In this document: in pieces, positions 47,046 to 64,000 of the stretch
How the letters are laid out: each line of letters begins with the position of its first letter
How positions within the stretch are numbered: position 1 is the stretch's first letter
Origin: Amphibalanus amphitrite
Taxonomy: Eukaryota; Arthropoda; Thecostraca; Balanomorpha; Balanidae
Reading direction: 5' to 3'
NCBI RefSeq assembly: GCF_019059575.1
Contig: NW_024881535.1
Span: forward strand, 1,345,001-1,409,000
Length of the DNA: 64,000 nucleotides
Made by a program: the position numbers and the translations under genes
The notes under the pieces: model-generated
The model's database searches: none
What the model was told of the DNA's origin: nothing
Seen by the model: only the letters and a program-made list of their open reading frames with translations

Positions 47046-48566
47046 CAGTAGGCGGAACTATGGTCATGAGTACCCAAATATAGGAACGTTCCCATTTTTG
47101 GGAACGGAGTTCCCAAATATGGGAACGGGCGTTCCCATTTATGGGAACGGAAGGTAATTTTTCGGCCGTTCGCCCACTAAAACTCATTAGTGCATCACGT
47201 TTCAAAAAAGTGCACGCTAATTTAAGTATCTACTAAGTCTCTATAAAATTATCTTTAATCTGACCGTTGCACAAGGAAATTGACCGTCGAATGATATTAT
47301 TAATGATTTTTTGAAATGACGGAATGGTGAAAACATGGGTTATTCTACATTTAACTTGCAATTTTAAGGAAAATGAAGCGTTTTTTACATTTTGAGGTCA
47401 AGTATAATAATTTTCGCCTGGTTATGAAGTTTCATACTAGCGACACCAGATGCTGACATATGCAAGCGAACACGCGGACAGTCCGGGGGTAATATTGGTG
47501 ACATTTGGTGTCGGGGCGCACGACCGCATGGAACGTCAGTGATTTTACCGAACTACTGTTGTAAACTCAGTTTCAGTGGTTTAAAATTATTCAGCTGTAT
47601 TATATCATCCCAGATAGACATATTTTATTTGGATGCTAGCTGTTTAGAGTTGTTTTATAAGCAGCGTCATGAGCGTGGTTTTTGTCTTCCGTGTTTCTAA
47701 GCGTGATCGTTTTGGGGGAATTTCTCTTATATAGGTAGCTCTGTGTGGCTTATTTATAATTTTTATGCTGATTTCGATCATTCCTCGTGCCCATCCTACC
47801 AGGCCTTTTGCCACTTACACTCATCAAGAAAGGAAAAAACTAGATTTTCATTGGGACTAGGTGTTTTGAGGGTGTAACATATTCAGCGTTCCCATTTTTG
47901 GATACTTCCTTGTGCTCGTCAACTATCGGTGATAAACAGACAGGTGCTTGACATGTCTCCACCCTCGGCGCGGACGGTGGATATAGGTATGGAAGACCTT
48001 GTTGAACATCGCTGAGCGTTGTGAATTACGTAATCCTGCAGAGGGGGGCGTGTCCGCTGCGAGATCGACGGGAATAAAAGCGCAGAAGACCGGGCGAAAC
48101 ATGCGACGGTCTTGCCGGAAAGGTCATCTGATGATTGTTGCGTTAACAATAATTTGCGGCGTTGGACGTGATGCTTGTTAATGAAAAGAGCCCCTGAAAG
48201 GCGTCGGTGAAATCGTTCCCAATTTTGGGTACGCCGTTCCCATAATAAGGAACGCTTGCAGCGCCAGTGTACGAGAGCGTTCCCAAATTTGGGCTCGCGG
48301 CCCGGATGATGGACTGCTTTAGAAATAGGGGAACGATTTGAAACTACGATGGGCCTTACAATATCAAACTCTTTCCCAACAATATTGAGACAAATATCAG
48401 GTGGTTCACGCTCGTTTTATATTTTTTGGACGTCATTTAACGGTTCTTTTTCTTGTTTTAAATAATGCCTACATGGCGTTCCCATATTTGGGTTTATCGT
48501 TCCCAAATATGGGAACGAAAATGCGTTCCCGAAAATGGGTACGCTTGACCATAGTTCCGCCTACTG
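47046..48566 (+). mobile_element. 1.52-kb non-autonomous DNA transposon with 4-bp TSD, copy 2
   Basis: Same ends (CAGTAGGCGGAACTATGG and its complement) and same interior as copy 1, with roughly twenty single-base differences noticed by eye over 1521 bp. Flanked by direct ACAT at 47042-47045 and 48567-48570. Same orientation as copy 1. No coding capacity. The low divergence suggests recent mobilisation by a transposase encoded elsewhere. Confidence 0.92.
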
Positions 48567-48570
48567 ACAT

Positions 48571-50729
48571 GGGACCAATTACGGGTCCAACACTGAAGCC
48601 TGGTTTCCATACGTCGACCTCCGTACGGGCCGGTTTCCTCGCTGGAGGCTCTCTGCCGAACGCCCCGGGTAAGGCGATAATCACACAGGGGTATGATTTA
48701 CTCCTCGTGGTCACCTGCTGGCATAAAACTCGTCACGGAGACGGCGACATTCTGGAGGCGTTCTAGGTGACACAGATACAAACCCGCCGCTCGAAAATCA
48801 GTCACGGCGCGGGGCGGTCTGCTGCGGGCGTCTCTACGGTCAGTTTTATCTTCAGCTGTCATGCGGCGAGGAGACGAAGCCAATTAGTCATCGAGAAACC
48901 ACTAATCGTCTCCGTATCACTCTCTTTCGACCGGAATCCATCAGAATACAGCGGGGACGTTTGGAGAGGCTGGCGACGAATTCCTCAGCTGCCAGAGTTG
49001 CCGATTAATATTCTACCGACGCCAGGGTCGTTTCTCGACCGGCTCGTAGAGTTTCATCGTCCTATGAGCAGACGCCCATGGTTTTACAAACAAAGGCCAA
49101 TCAATCTCAAGAGGGACGGTAAAATGGTCGAAGGAGTCTCGCTATATGATGAATTTGTGGTGGGATGTCAGCGCTAAGACGTTCACGTGGTCCCAAAAAG
49201 AGAACTATGCATCCCATAAATGCTTGTCATCGTGGCTCGTTCAGACGGGAGTTCGTTTCGAAGATGAAGCTGGTGCGCAGTCAGACATCGTGCATAAATT
49301 TCGGCGATGCAAAAGAAACGCACGTGCAGGCATTATTACAACGCTGATTAGCAGTGGTGACGTCATAAATTGAACAGACCACGTGACTCTTCCGGACTGG
49401 CATTCCTCTCGTTGTAAGCCCGCACCGAGTCCTTTTCGAGGCTCAACACTCATCAGCAAGACTAAGCCTATAGGTCCTAAGTCATTACTGAACATAAAGC
49501 GAGTCTCAAACAAATGCTAACAGGCAATTATGTTGAAGGACTAGCATGATTCCACTGTCGTCCACCCAGCTCCCACCCTGCGTCCACCCAGCTTCCACGC
49601 TGAGTTCGCCGTGAATCCAGCGCAAGGAGGGTGCGCTAAGTGGATGACTGGCGATGTTCCAGGCCTCGGGCCAACACGCTCCGTGCAGCACATTCCTCTA
49701 CTCTACCTGCGGGGGACCGCCTGCGGCGAGAGGTCAGCGCAGCTGTCTGGAGAGAGGTCCTCTTCACCGCCCGACGGGAGGTCTTCTTGAGCTGGGGAGA
49801 GGTCTTTTCACCACCCAACGAGAAGTACGGTTGTCTGGATATGGGAATCCTTACTTGTCCACTGTCCAGTGCCGTGTGTTTCTGTCTTGGGGCATTTTCT
49901 TATCGTTCGGTGATATTTCTTTTTGCTCGTTTCGTGAGGGAATTTCTTGCTCGCCCGACAGGAGGTCTTGTTGCCGACAAGAAATCCCCTCCGCCCGCCG
50001 CAGGTCGTCCCTCCCTGTGAGAGGTCCTATCGGCTGCAAGTCACGCTTTGTTTTACTGTCATGACGCCTGCACACATGCTGCGCAGTGTGTTCGCTCGCA
50101 CCGTGAACGCAGGACGATGACGGATGGTTTTACGAGCGCACATGTGCTTGTCACCTTGGTGACGGTGGCAAAACGTGAAGGAAGTCGACTGGGGGGTGTA
50201 ATTGCATGAAGCATTGGTCTGCTGTTATCTGTGCCCATGAAGTAATGTTACGACATGTTGCGGAGGAAATTCCACAGACAGGCTAATGACGAGGAAATGC
50301 TTTGTCAGTGCGCATTAGTGAGACGCACAAGGAACGACCACTTTGCATACGGAAGGTAACTCAGATTGTGACGCTAAGTTTAGGTGTGATATTTTGGCTC
50401 TGTTTGGCGACTGGTTTTTCCAGTGAGCTATGCCTTCTATCCGTGTAAGGTATCAGTAGATAGTATGGATAATGGATCCACGGTCGGCGTTTCTGAAGTC
50501 AGCTAGGCTGCTAGCTTAGGTATAGCGTAGCCGCACCAACTCTGACGTCTGCACCAACACAGCCGGACTGTACATAGGTGCTCGCGGACAGCGCTCGTGC
50601 CGGTGTGCCGGCTGGATCTAAAAGCATTGCATCCTTTTATCTCATTCACAAACTGAGAACAATGGCACAGTCCGCACGGTGTGCGCGGTAGGTGCGCTCT
50701 TTATTTGCATAAAGTGGACAGTGTAGGGC
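48571..50729. other. gene-free stretch
   Basis: A 136-codon plus frame at 48767-49177 and several shorter ones exist, but none resembles a known family, has convincing start context, or is flanked by clear splice signals. No repeat was recognised. A lineage-specific exon cannot be excluded. Confidence 0.25.
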
Positions 50730-50865
50730 AGGCGCGGATACAAGGGGGGCCATGGGGGCCATGGCCCCCCCCCCCTTGGCCGATTTTTTTTCAAAAATAA
50801 AATAAAAAGTTAAAAAGCTGAAAAGGGGGCCTCCTGAAAATAAAGTGGCCGAAATCCGATGAGTT
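50730..50865. mobile_element. degenerate copy of the GGCGGATCCAG element
   Basis: It starts CAGGCGCGGATACAAGG, then a GGGGCCATGG.CCCC hairpin, and shares AAAATAAAGTGG(C/A)CGAAATCC with the complete element at 51345-51568. The right end is missing. Confidence 0.5.
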
Positions 50866-50969
50866 TTTTTTTTTAACCTACCCACTTAGTTATTTCTTAG
50901 AAGACTAGCTGAGAAGACTTCTTTGTTAGAAGATTGGTAAAGCTTTTCATAACTTGGAGGTCTCTTATA

Positions 50970-51344
50970 CTCACAGAGATGACCACTTTTACAGGGCCTC
51001 CTAACCTGCACAGAGGGCCTCCAAGCCTGCACAGATGTCCTAACAAACACAAAATCTCTTAGCCTACACAGAGGCCTCCACTCGCATCCGAACAAAGGGC
51101 CTCCTAGCCAACACAGAGGGCCTCCTAACTCACACAGAAGGTCTCCTATCCTGCACAGAGGGACTCCAAGCCTGCACAGATATCCTATTCGCCAACACAG
51201 GACCTCTTAATCTCCACAGAGGGCCTCCACTCGCATCCACACAAAGGGTCTCCAAGTCTGTACTGAGGGCCTGCGCTCGCATCTGCACAGAGGGCCTTCT
51301 AGCTATCACAGAGGGCTTCCTAGTTCACATACAAGGCCTCCTAG
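50970..51344. repeat. degenerate minisatellite, about 27-30 bp units
   Basis: Roughly a dozen units follow CACAGAGGGCCTCC(T/A)A(G/A)CC with variable spacers (TGCACAGA, ACTCGCATCC). The array abuts the small element at 51345. Confidence 0.8.
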
Positions 51345-51568
51345 CAGGGGCGGATCCAGGGGGGGGGGGCGATAGGGACTATAGCGCCCCCCCGGGCGAC
51401 TTTCTCATTTTCTTTTTTTTTTTGCAAAAAAAGCATGATAGGGGGCCCCCAAAAATAAAGTGGACGAAATCCAGGCTTAAACTTTTGGGGGTAGGTAGGG
51501 CCCCCATCGATGGGGGGCCCCCGATTCGGAATAGCCCCTCCCTTGGCAAAATGCTGGATCCGCCCCTG
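51345..51568. mobile_element. 224-bp hAT-like miniature element
   Basis: Ends are CAGGGGCGGATCCAGG and TGGATCCGCCCCTG as inverted repeats, with G/C-tract hairpins inside and no coding capacity. CAGGGGCGGATCCAG ends are known from hAT-type miniature elements. An 8-bp target duplication is not evident in the flanks, so the insertion may be old or rearranged. Confidence 0.6.
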
Positions 51569-56534
<4,966 letters not shown>

Positions 56535-57046
56535 TTAAAGGAAAAGGGCCACCTTCGTGAAATATGAAGATATCGTTGTTTTTCATTTTGACATTATTAT
56601 TTTTCATTTTCTTTTTAAAACTGGTGCCAGAAGTGCACAATTCGCGAAAAAGTATTTAAAACTATTTAACATATTGGTACTATGTTGATACTCTCTACGG
56701 CACCTACTGTATGATGGCATAGCGATGACGTCACACTCAAGCCAATCAGCGTTCAGAAGACAGACTCGTCGGATTGTGTCAGATAAGCTGATTGGTTAAA
56801 GCTGAGCTGGTTGGAGCTGATTGGTAAAAAACCAAAGCCTCGCCGCGGGTGGCTGTATTGTCGGATAAGAACGCATTCCTGGGATAAGGACGCATTCCTG
56901 GCGTATTTTCTTTTAAAATTGCCGATAACTACGAATGGAGGCCGAAATCGGCCGTAAGGAAGTAGGCAAATAGGTTTTCGGACACGGGCTACAAGATGGC
57001 TATCTCAGTTTCAATCCCCATGTTAAAGGTGGCCCTTTTCCTTTAA
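56535..57046. mobile_element. 512-bp TTAA-flanked miniature element with 17-bp inverted repeat
   Basis: TTAA at 56535-56538 and 57043-57046. Both ends start AGGAAAAGGGCCACCTT reading inward. No coding capacity. TTAA targets with purine-rich AGG ends recall Kolobok elements more than piggyBac, whose ends begin CCC; the assignment is tentative. Confidence 0.75.
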
Positions 57047-57579
57047 TGATTGCCTTTCACAGCTAATCGGACGATTTCTTTCCGTCGCTGTTCAATTATT
57101 TGCACCCTTTTATTAAACACCTTTTCTATTCATTGTTGAAAAGCTCGGCCCCTGAACACGAGCCGTGACCATGGCGCGTTTGAGCCGGTCATTTTCTGCT
57201 CGCGTCCCAAACCGCCCATATGCCGGCGCTCAATGGTTATTACATTTCTGGACGCCGGTTAGGTGGCACGCCACCTCACAGCGCTGCCCGGTTATGGCTC
57301 CCAACGGCTGACCAATTCCACGTGACCTTTGACCTTAGAGGGTCACTGATAGAGGTGGCAGCGTATTGTCACTTTTGACAGCATCCGCTGTTCAGTCGCG
57401 TGACGTTTGTTTTGTTTGTTTGTGTCCGCTCAGTCATACGAGAAACAACATCCGATCTTATATTTTGCGTGATCACTAAATACAGGCATTAAGCCACCGT
57501 GATATCACGTGACTACTGACGCCCTGTCACTGTAATAACACGTGACTTTGCTGACATCCGTGTTTCTTTATCCGCAGGT
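57047..57579. other. gene-free stretch ending at a possible 3' splice site
   Basis: Contains repeated CACGTGAC words (about 57320, 57507, 57539). It ends with tgtttctttatccgcag at about 57579, a good 3' splice site for the exon that follows. Confidence 0.3.
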
Positions 57580-59963
57580 CCGACGGGACAACTGAGGTCA
57601 TCACGTGACATCATCAAAGGTGTGACGTCACCGGTGGGAGAGGAGTGACGTCCTCACGGATCCGGGGCAGCAGGTGACCTGTCCCTTCAACCAGAAAAGG
57701 CCTCTGTTCCATCCGCGGGACCAGCTGATGCAAAACGTCGGACAGAAGTCACAAGAGACCACCCAGGAGCACAGGCGCTGAAACAACTCGGAAGTTTGGT
57801 CAGAGAGATACAACAAACAAGAGGCCAGGTTCGGAGTTTGGCAGTCCAACAGTCCAAGGTGTTCTGAGCCACAGCGAAAGCGTCATTTCAACATTCAAAG
57901 ATCATACAACTCGGCTCAGCTGAAGATTGGATTGCTGAGAGTGACCAGAGCGTTTAAAGGACACAGTCCGTCTCCCAGCCTTTCCCCGTGAAAGGTCACT
58001 GGAGTGGTCTCCGTCCCTCAGGTCAGCTGCAGTTAGGTGTGTCACTGTCAGGTCACCCTAACTGGGTCAGCTGAGGTCAACCGGGACTCTGCGTGACAGG
58101 ACGCCGAAAAACGGACTCATCAATCATCCGTCTCATCGGTAAAAACGCACACATCTCGGAGATAAGCTGGACTCGAATCCGGTTTGAAAACTAGTAACTA
58201 CACACCTCGTAGAGAACAGATCAAAACTACAATCCAAGTGATTTGAATCTACAATCTACAACTTAATTAACACAAGTGTCGAATCAAGGTCAACTGAGGT
58301 CACGACATCTGTCATTTACCTAAGTGATCTTCTCCCTCCTTCATCTCCCACTCTCCGTGGATCGCCTCCAGCTCCCAGCCCGCTTCCGCCTCTCTACAGG
58401 TCACCCCAGGAGGTCAAGTGAGGGTCGTGTGGGTGCCGCAGGATTCCGCAGAGCCACAGCTCTTGTCACGTCACCGGGAGCGGCCCGAACAGAGGTGCGC
58501 CGACCCATCAGTCTTGGGACGTCATTCGTGTCGGCAGTCGTTCGGCTCATCGCGGCGAGGTAGCTGCGTCTCGCAGTTCGCTCCGAGCTTGCTTGGAGTT
58601 TGCTCAGAGCTCGCCGTGAGCTCACTGTGTTTACGTTCATCTTCAACACTCTTCCGAGACTGCTACATACGCCGTGTTACTCTCATCAGCGCCTTTTTTT
58701 TTGTGTCGCCTCTCCGCCCCGTCGGCCCGTCGTCGCTCGGTCGACCTTTGGTCAGCTGATCGTCGGTCGGTGCGTCGACGTCGTTGCGTCGGTACCGTCG
58801 TCGGTCGGTCGTCGGCTGTCCGGCGCGTGGCGTGCAGCTAAGTGGCCACTTACTGAGGAGTCGGTGTGTGCCGAGGTGGTGTGCGGACCGGAGCCACGTC
58901 AGAGCGAGTCTCGCGGGTCGCTGGAGGATTTCTGAGTTGGTGGATGTTTGAGTGAGGTGTGCTGTAACGGAAGAAATCTGAAGTGTCCACAGAGTGACGA
59001 AAAGCAAACGTAACGTGTGTGGATTTGAAGATAAGCCGACAACTGGCGTTAATCAGCTACCGTAGTTGAAACATCGAGACACTCAACCACCAGCGTGAAA
59101 AACGTCGTGAGTCGTCAGATATCATCGCAAAACCGCAGATCAATTCAGCTAACGGAAATCATCTGCCAGCAACGTCTGTTTATTGCTGGTGATTTACTCT
59201 GTGAAAAGCAACCGGTCCGTGATCGAAATCGACTTCTACGAGACTCAACGTGATCACCTGTCCCTAAGGGCACAGCGGAAGGTCAATAGTCCCGGAGGCC
59301 CTCCCCGTCTGTCTGTCGGGTATTCACTCATTGAAGTGACGGAGCCGAGCTGGGTGCAGCACAGGGTCACCCTGCGCGGCGTGGGCGATCCGAACCCGTG
59401 ACTCATCTGCCCAGAACCGCGCCGAAATTCGAACGGGACGCGCCGCGGGTCGCCGCCGTCCAGTGAGGAGAGAGACGGTGTGCAGAGCGGTCCTGGAGAG
59501 AGAGGAGGGAGACAGAGCGGTGGTGAGAGGAACTCGGGAGTGACTGAGAGGAACTCAGGAATGACTGAGAGGAGTCTGAACTAGTGTCTAAGGGGCACGT
59601 GGCTAATTAAGTGAATAGATAATAAGAACTTGATCGACGATAGTGCATAAGTGTAGAATAAGTGAGAAAGTGAATTTAAGTGATCGTGAGTGAGTGCCTA
59701 ATTCTAAGCAGTGCTACAGTGGACAGCGGACGTTCGAAGGGTTCCGAAGTTGTGGAAAACTACAGCTGTGGACAGAAGGACGGACGCAGTGGAGTATTTT
59801 AAGGACGACTAAGTTAAGCGAACTTTTCGTGCAAGTGTGCCTCATTAAGCTAGTTAAGAAACCCCTGGCAAGTCCAGAAATAATCTAAGTGACCTTGAGG
59901 AGCGCGGTGGTGCAGTGAGCCATTCAAACACCGCTGCTCGGATTAGTGTATCCGCGTGGGTGG
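57580..59963 (+). other. long probable 5' untranslated leader
   Basis: Starts after a good acceptor and runs without a convincing coding frame to the ATG at 59964. It is moderately to strongly GC-rich (58300-58940) with many short upstream frames. AGGTCA hexamers are common at 57595-58090. The long leader with upstream ATGs suggests translational control, but transcript data are needed to show that it is one exon. Confidence 0.35.
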
Positions 59964-60155
59964 ATGAGTGTATCCAAAGTGAGCAGTTTGGAGCGGCGGA
60001 ACGTGGCCAAAGTGAGCAGTTTGGAGCGCCGGGAGGTGGCCAAAGTGAGCAGTTTGGAGCGACGGGACGCACCGTTCGCCATGGGCAGGTCCTGGTGGAA
60101 GTTCTGGCAGAGAAAGAAGCCCAAGAAAGATCAGCCACCCGAGATCAACATATGG
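59964..60155 (+). CDS. probable first coding exon of an unrecognised gene (partial, continues beyond the window or into an unseen exon)
   Basis: 64 codons ending exactly at a strong 5' splice site (ATGG then GTGAGT, cut after 60155, phase 0). An in-frame stop lies upstream at 59916. The first part is a three-fold 11-residue repeat, (V)AKVSSLERR(N/E/D), encoded by a DNA repeat of about 33 bp. A second ATG at 60081 in excellent context (gttcgccATGG) starts MGRSWWKFWQRKKPKKDQPP, a short Trp-rich and Lys-rich segment that looks like a membrane- or partner-binding N-terminus. Leaky scanning could yield two isoforms, with or without the repeat. No further exon was found before 64000. I do not recognise the protein; the call rests on the splice donor, leader context and regular repeat. 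Confidence 0.45.
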
Positions 60156-61825
60156 GTGAGTGTTGAATCTGCCCACACCTGGAGGGACTGCATGACTCGG
60201 GGCTGGGACGGGCCCGGGTTCGGGATCCAATTACTACTGTGTTCTCGTGTGTAAGAACACAGTAGTCATGTTCTTGATCTTGCTCTCGTGTGTAAGAATG
60301 CGCCTTTTACTGATAGCGCGTCACGAGTATTCGTCCCCAGGATTATCACTAACAAGCATATTCTTTAAACATAAAAACTAAGTCGACTATGTCGGCTATA
60401 CAATTCCACTACAATTTACATGCCAAAACGTCGAAGCATCAGAATTACACAATACAGACACCAAAACCTAAACAAGCTCCCAGCCTATCACTCGCTTTCT
60501 GCATTTTGCGCTCATTACAATATGCAATATGCATGCACAATATGTACGCATTATATAAACTTATATCCCTTCGTGTCACCCATAAATCCAACTTTTTTTC
60601 TGCCAGTCTTGCCGTTATCGTCGCGTGCCATATAATCTACGTCGGTTGTCTGCAGTTTTTACAGCCAATCTAGCTCCCATTGTCGTCGTTAGCTGGTGCA
60701 TTGATTGTTACAAATGGTGTCTGTGTCTACGGCACACGCTCAATTCCTCGGCCAGGGACTCCTGATCCGAGGCCACTTAGCTCCGAGACTGGGACGAGAC
60801 TGCTACTGGAGATACATTGTTTTTTATGCTGTTAACCCCTTGAATTATGTAAGCATCCAGTGAAATGATAAAGCGTTATCTCAACTCTTGTATGAATGTC
60901 TGTAGCTAAGGAAAGGGAAGATAATGGTAGACATTGCATTTTTACATCTTAAATGCTTCATATACATACACTCAATATCTTTATGTCGGCCTTTCCATTA
61001 AGTCATCATTCCCTTTTCTAAAAGTCAGGGAAACTTCGATAACATGTCGTCAGCTTGTCCTTCGTTGAAGCGAAGATTTTACGGTGTTGATTTAATTCGG
61101 CGTCTTGCTATCTGAGTCGCCTGTGGTTACCATTCTGCCATGGCTCAATAGGATTCGTATGTGCGTCACATCGATAGCGCATAACACATTTCCCTGGTGG
61201 AAAAGCAATTAATGTTCAGCCGCGGTATGACTCCGTTAGGCATTGGAATGCGTATTGTGTATGTCTATTGTATTAAATATTTTTTTGCGTGACTTTTTCA
61301 GCCATTGCTTTCGCCTACGCGATTCTTATGAGCAATCCTCAATCAATATTGCGGCGGATGTCATTATTCCATAAAGGTCCGTAGAAATAACCTCGGTCAA
61401 GGTGCCGTAACACTAGAACCGGAGAATGCTATTGATTCCCACCCACGACTTCCTGAATCTCTCCCTTTGTCGGCCACGAACATGGAGCAATCATAGCGCA
61501 CCGCCACGCCCCCTGCAGATGCTATCGATACTATCTTGCTGTCATTAACCTCACTCTGCTGTAACTGCGAGCATGAAGTGCGGGCATTTGCCCAATCGAA
61601 ACACCGCGCCTTTAGTTCAAAGGCAGTGGTGTGACTTATGCGAACACCCCACCCCTGCACTAACTTGGGCGGGCCTTTGACTTGATCGTATTATGCAAAG
61701 TAATCGATAAAGCTTGTGCGTGGGAGCGCCCGGCATCAGTGGCATGCGACTGTGCACGCCGGTGGGTAAATTATTAACAATGGCTACATTGCATTGACAG
61801 CGACGGGTAGTTACGAACGATGACT
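60156..61825. other. probable intron sequence, gene-free
   Basis: Follows the splice donor at 60156. A short inverted pair (TACTACTGTGTTCT / AGAACACAGTAGT) lies at about 60231-60268. No exon or named repeat recognised. Confidence 0.35.
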
Positions 61826-62820
61826 TTAACCCTATTCCTGGCGGGGGGGGGCCTCAGGAGCCCCCCCCTGAGGTTTTTTGGTTATATCTCCCAAACGCGT
61901 TGAGCTAGGAAGCTCAAATTTTCTGACTTTTCCTAAAAGGCTTCTACGCAACATGTCTGAAAATTTTGAGTTGATCTGACCTCAGGTCAGGTCACCAGAG
62001 GCGGTTTGGTGACGCTACCTCAGAAAAGTTTGCAATCACGCCAGAGCTAGAGTTTTTGACCGATCAATTTCTTCTCTTCAGGGTTTAGTAAGGGTACCAG
62101 TATGTGCAATTTGTATATCTCGGAATTTTGATATCGGTGACCTAAGGTCAGGTCAATTTCGCGACCTCCCCATTATAAGTCAATGGGGGAAAAATCAACT
62201 CCCTGTTTTTACCACTAAAACGGGTCGGAATGGCCCCATATACCATACATGACTTCATATACGATCAACCTTCACTACCTTGAGGTCTGTTTTGCTGTTG
62301 GGCAGCTGTGAGGTCATGTGACGTCATCAAAGGTCACCAAAGGTTTTTGGCCAATAACTCCGTACAGGAACAAGATACAGACGCGTGGATGGTCTCATTG
62401 TGTTCAGCTCGTCAAGACGCATCGAATGATATACATGATGACCTCGAGGTCACGTGACCTGAGGTCAACCTTTGACCTTGACCTTTCGAGGTCAACATAT
62501 ATATCATTCGATGCGGATTGACGAGAGGATCACGATGATGCCCTTAGTTTGTTCCTATCTTGACTAATTCGAAAGTTATTCGAGAAAAACTCTCTCCATA
62601 TCTAGTGCCGCCATTTTGACTTTTTCGACCCCTGTGACGTCATCTTTGACCTGACCTGAAAATGACCTTAGTAAAAATTGTAGATCTTGGCCGTGCGTAT
62701 CCGATGCCGTTTACCGCTTGTCGCTATCTTGCTTCGTTCTCGAGATCTCAGGGGGGGGGCCGAATCGGCCCCCCCCCGCCAGTTTCTTGTCCCGGCGGAG
62801 CCCGCCAGGAATAGGGTTAA
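61826..62820 (-). mobile_element. TTAA-flanked piggyBac-like non-autonomous element, family A copy 2 (inverted)
   Basis: TTAA at 61826-61829 and 62817-62820, with the CCCTATTCCTGGCGGG inverted repeat at both ends. The interior is the reverse complement of 12259-13257 with only scattered differences and G/C-tract length changes (995 versus 999 bp). It carries the same AGGTCA/TGACCT-rich body and central inverted repeat. No coding capacity. Confidence 0.88.
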
Positions 62821-64000
62821 GCCATACCAAAGGCATTGACTCCCGTGGAGCTACTTAAACGGTCTTTAGATCATCCCCTAGTGCCGGCTCGCCTACTGTG
62901 CCAGATGGCCGGGTAGGCTGGTGCATGGTGCAGGGTGCACACTCTGAACCCGTGCACACAATTGTGCACAGCGTTGGAGCGTGCGCAGCGCCGCTCGTTC
63001 AACCCGGCTGTCACTGGCGATTTATTTAAGCCATGTAAATTCCTGCATAGTGATCAGCTGGCAGGGTGTGCGCTGGGGAAGTCAGATAGCGACAGGATTT
63101 AGAGCTGCAAGTGGAACACGGTCACTGGAGGTCACTCCAAAGGTCAGCAGTAGGTCACTGGAGGTCACACAAGGTCAGGAATAGGTGCAGAATCATTAGA
63201 GGTCAATGAAGTGAGCAATATGTAGGTACAGGGTGATCAGAGATCACAAGAGGTCTCAGGTCAGTATCAGGTCAATAAGGTCGCCAAAGAACAACGCCAG
63301 GCTACTAGAGGTGCCACGATAAACACAAGGTGCAATGTCATTGATATGTTCACCCAAGATCAAAATAAGGCCACTCATTGAGCTGCCCGGAACGGGAAAG
63401 TTTTAATAAGAGTACTCCGTCACCGGAAGGAAAGTGCGTATAACAATTCCCACGGTAACATTGGCGTGTATGAACATCATGAACATGAAACGAAACCGAT
63501 AGAATGTAACAACAATGGCTGTGATAATCGTCGTATCTTTCCCTCATAAGCGATGGTTGTATTTAACCGTTGTAAATACTGTGCTTATTCGTTAAGTTAA
63601 CACTGAATAATAGCAAAATACGCCCTTCGTCTGTGATGTCGCGACCTGTCAACTACACTCGCGACATCAGGCTGTCATCCACATTGCGGAGCCGGCCATG
63701 CTCAAAGGCAAACGGACTTCCGTTTTCCGGGATCATACGGCTGGCTGAATCCTTTACGCGACGGGAGTAAAGCCCTGAAAACGCACTGACCTGCTAAGGC
63801 TCTTTGACACTGATAATTCATGGCAGCAACGGGGCTTCCCCGGATTTTAACTTCCGTGGCGGGGACTGATTGAAGTGCGGTGATGTTATTTCTTGGTTGA
63901 CTGGTCTCAGGGCTTTGTGAATATAAACATTGGTGGGAATGCTCCAGAAATGCGGCTGTGATTGTCTGTGAGGCTGACATTATTAATGCTATGAACCTAC
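62821..64000. other. gene-free stretch with AGGTCA-rich degenerate repeat
   Basis: Positions 63112-63290 carry a run of (G/A)GGTCA words, many as AGGTCACTGG or AGGTCA(C/A)A, outside any recognised element. The rest of the segment shows nothing I can name. Confidence 0.5.

Overview
This is a eukaryotic window. Genes are split by short GT-AG introns, and wide non-coding stretches are full of inverted-repeat elements and simple repeats. A (CCTAA)n/(TTAGG)n array at 35555-35821 uses the arthropod telomere unit, and the proteins read as metazoan orthologues. An arthropod, perhaps a crustacean, is the best guess; the species cannot be fixed from sequence alone.

Genes, left to right: an unusual intronless SLC6-like membrane transporter (+, 257-2812); ECSIT (-, 7 coding exons, 8508-4703, 435 aa by my splicing); UBL5/Hub1 (+, 10635-10856, 73 aa); the PROPPIN autophagy protein WDR45B/WIPI3 (-, 8 coding exons, 18172-14089, 345 aa); and SRSF2/SC35 (-, 4 coding exons, 32973-27539, about 229 aa). 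On the right a probable first coding exon of an unrecognised gene (+, 59964-60155) runs out of a long GC-rich leader and continues past the window. ECSIT and UBL5 are head-to-head, UBL5 and WDR45B tail-to-tail, and the SLC6-like gene faces ECSIT tail-to-tail. The genes look like independent housekeeping loci, with no sign of joint function beyond both UBL5 and SRSF2 acting in splicing.

The rest is dominated by non-autonomous DNA elements. (1) Two nearly identical 1.52-kb elements (30311-31830 and 47046-48566) have long terminal inverted repeats, 4-bp target duplications (AATT, ACAT) and clusters of GTTCCC...GGGAAC palindromes. One sits in SRSF2 intron 1 inside a 93-bp tandem duplication whose other copy keeps the empty site. 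(2) A group of about 1-kb elements is flanked by TTAA, capped by G/C-tract hairpins and packed with AGGTCA/TGACCT hexamers: two copies of family A in opposite orientation, one family B and two decayed relatives. (3) A foldback structure at 35317-36080 has a telomere-repeat core. (4) There is a 512-bp TTAA element with a 17-bp inverted repeat and a small hAT-like element.

No tRNA, rRNA, CRISPR array or intact transposase was found. Exon limits were derived by eye from reading frame, splice consensus and similarity to remembered family members, so they need transcript support.
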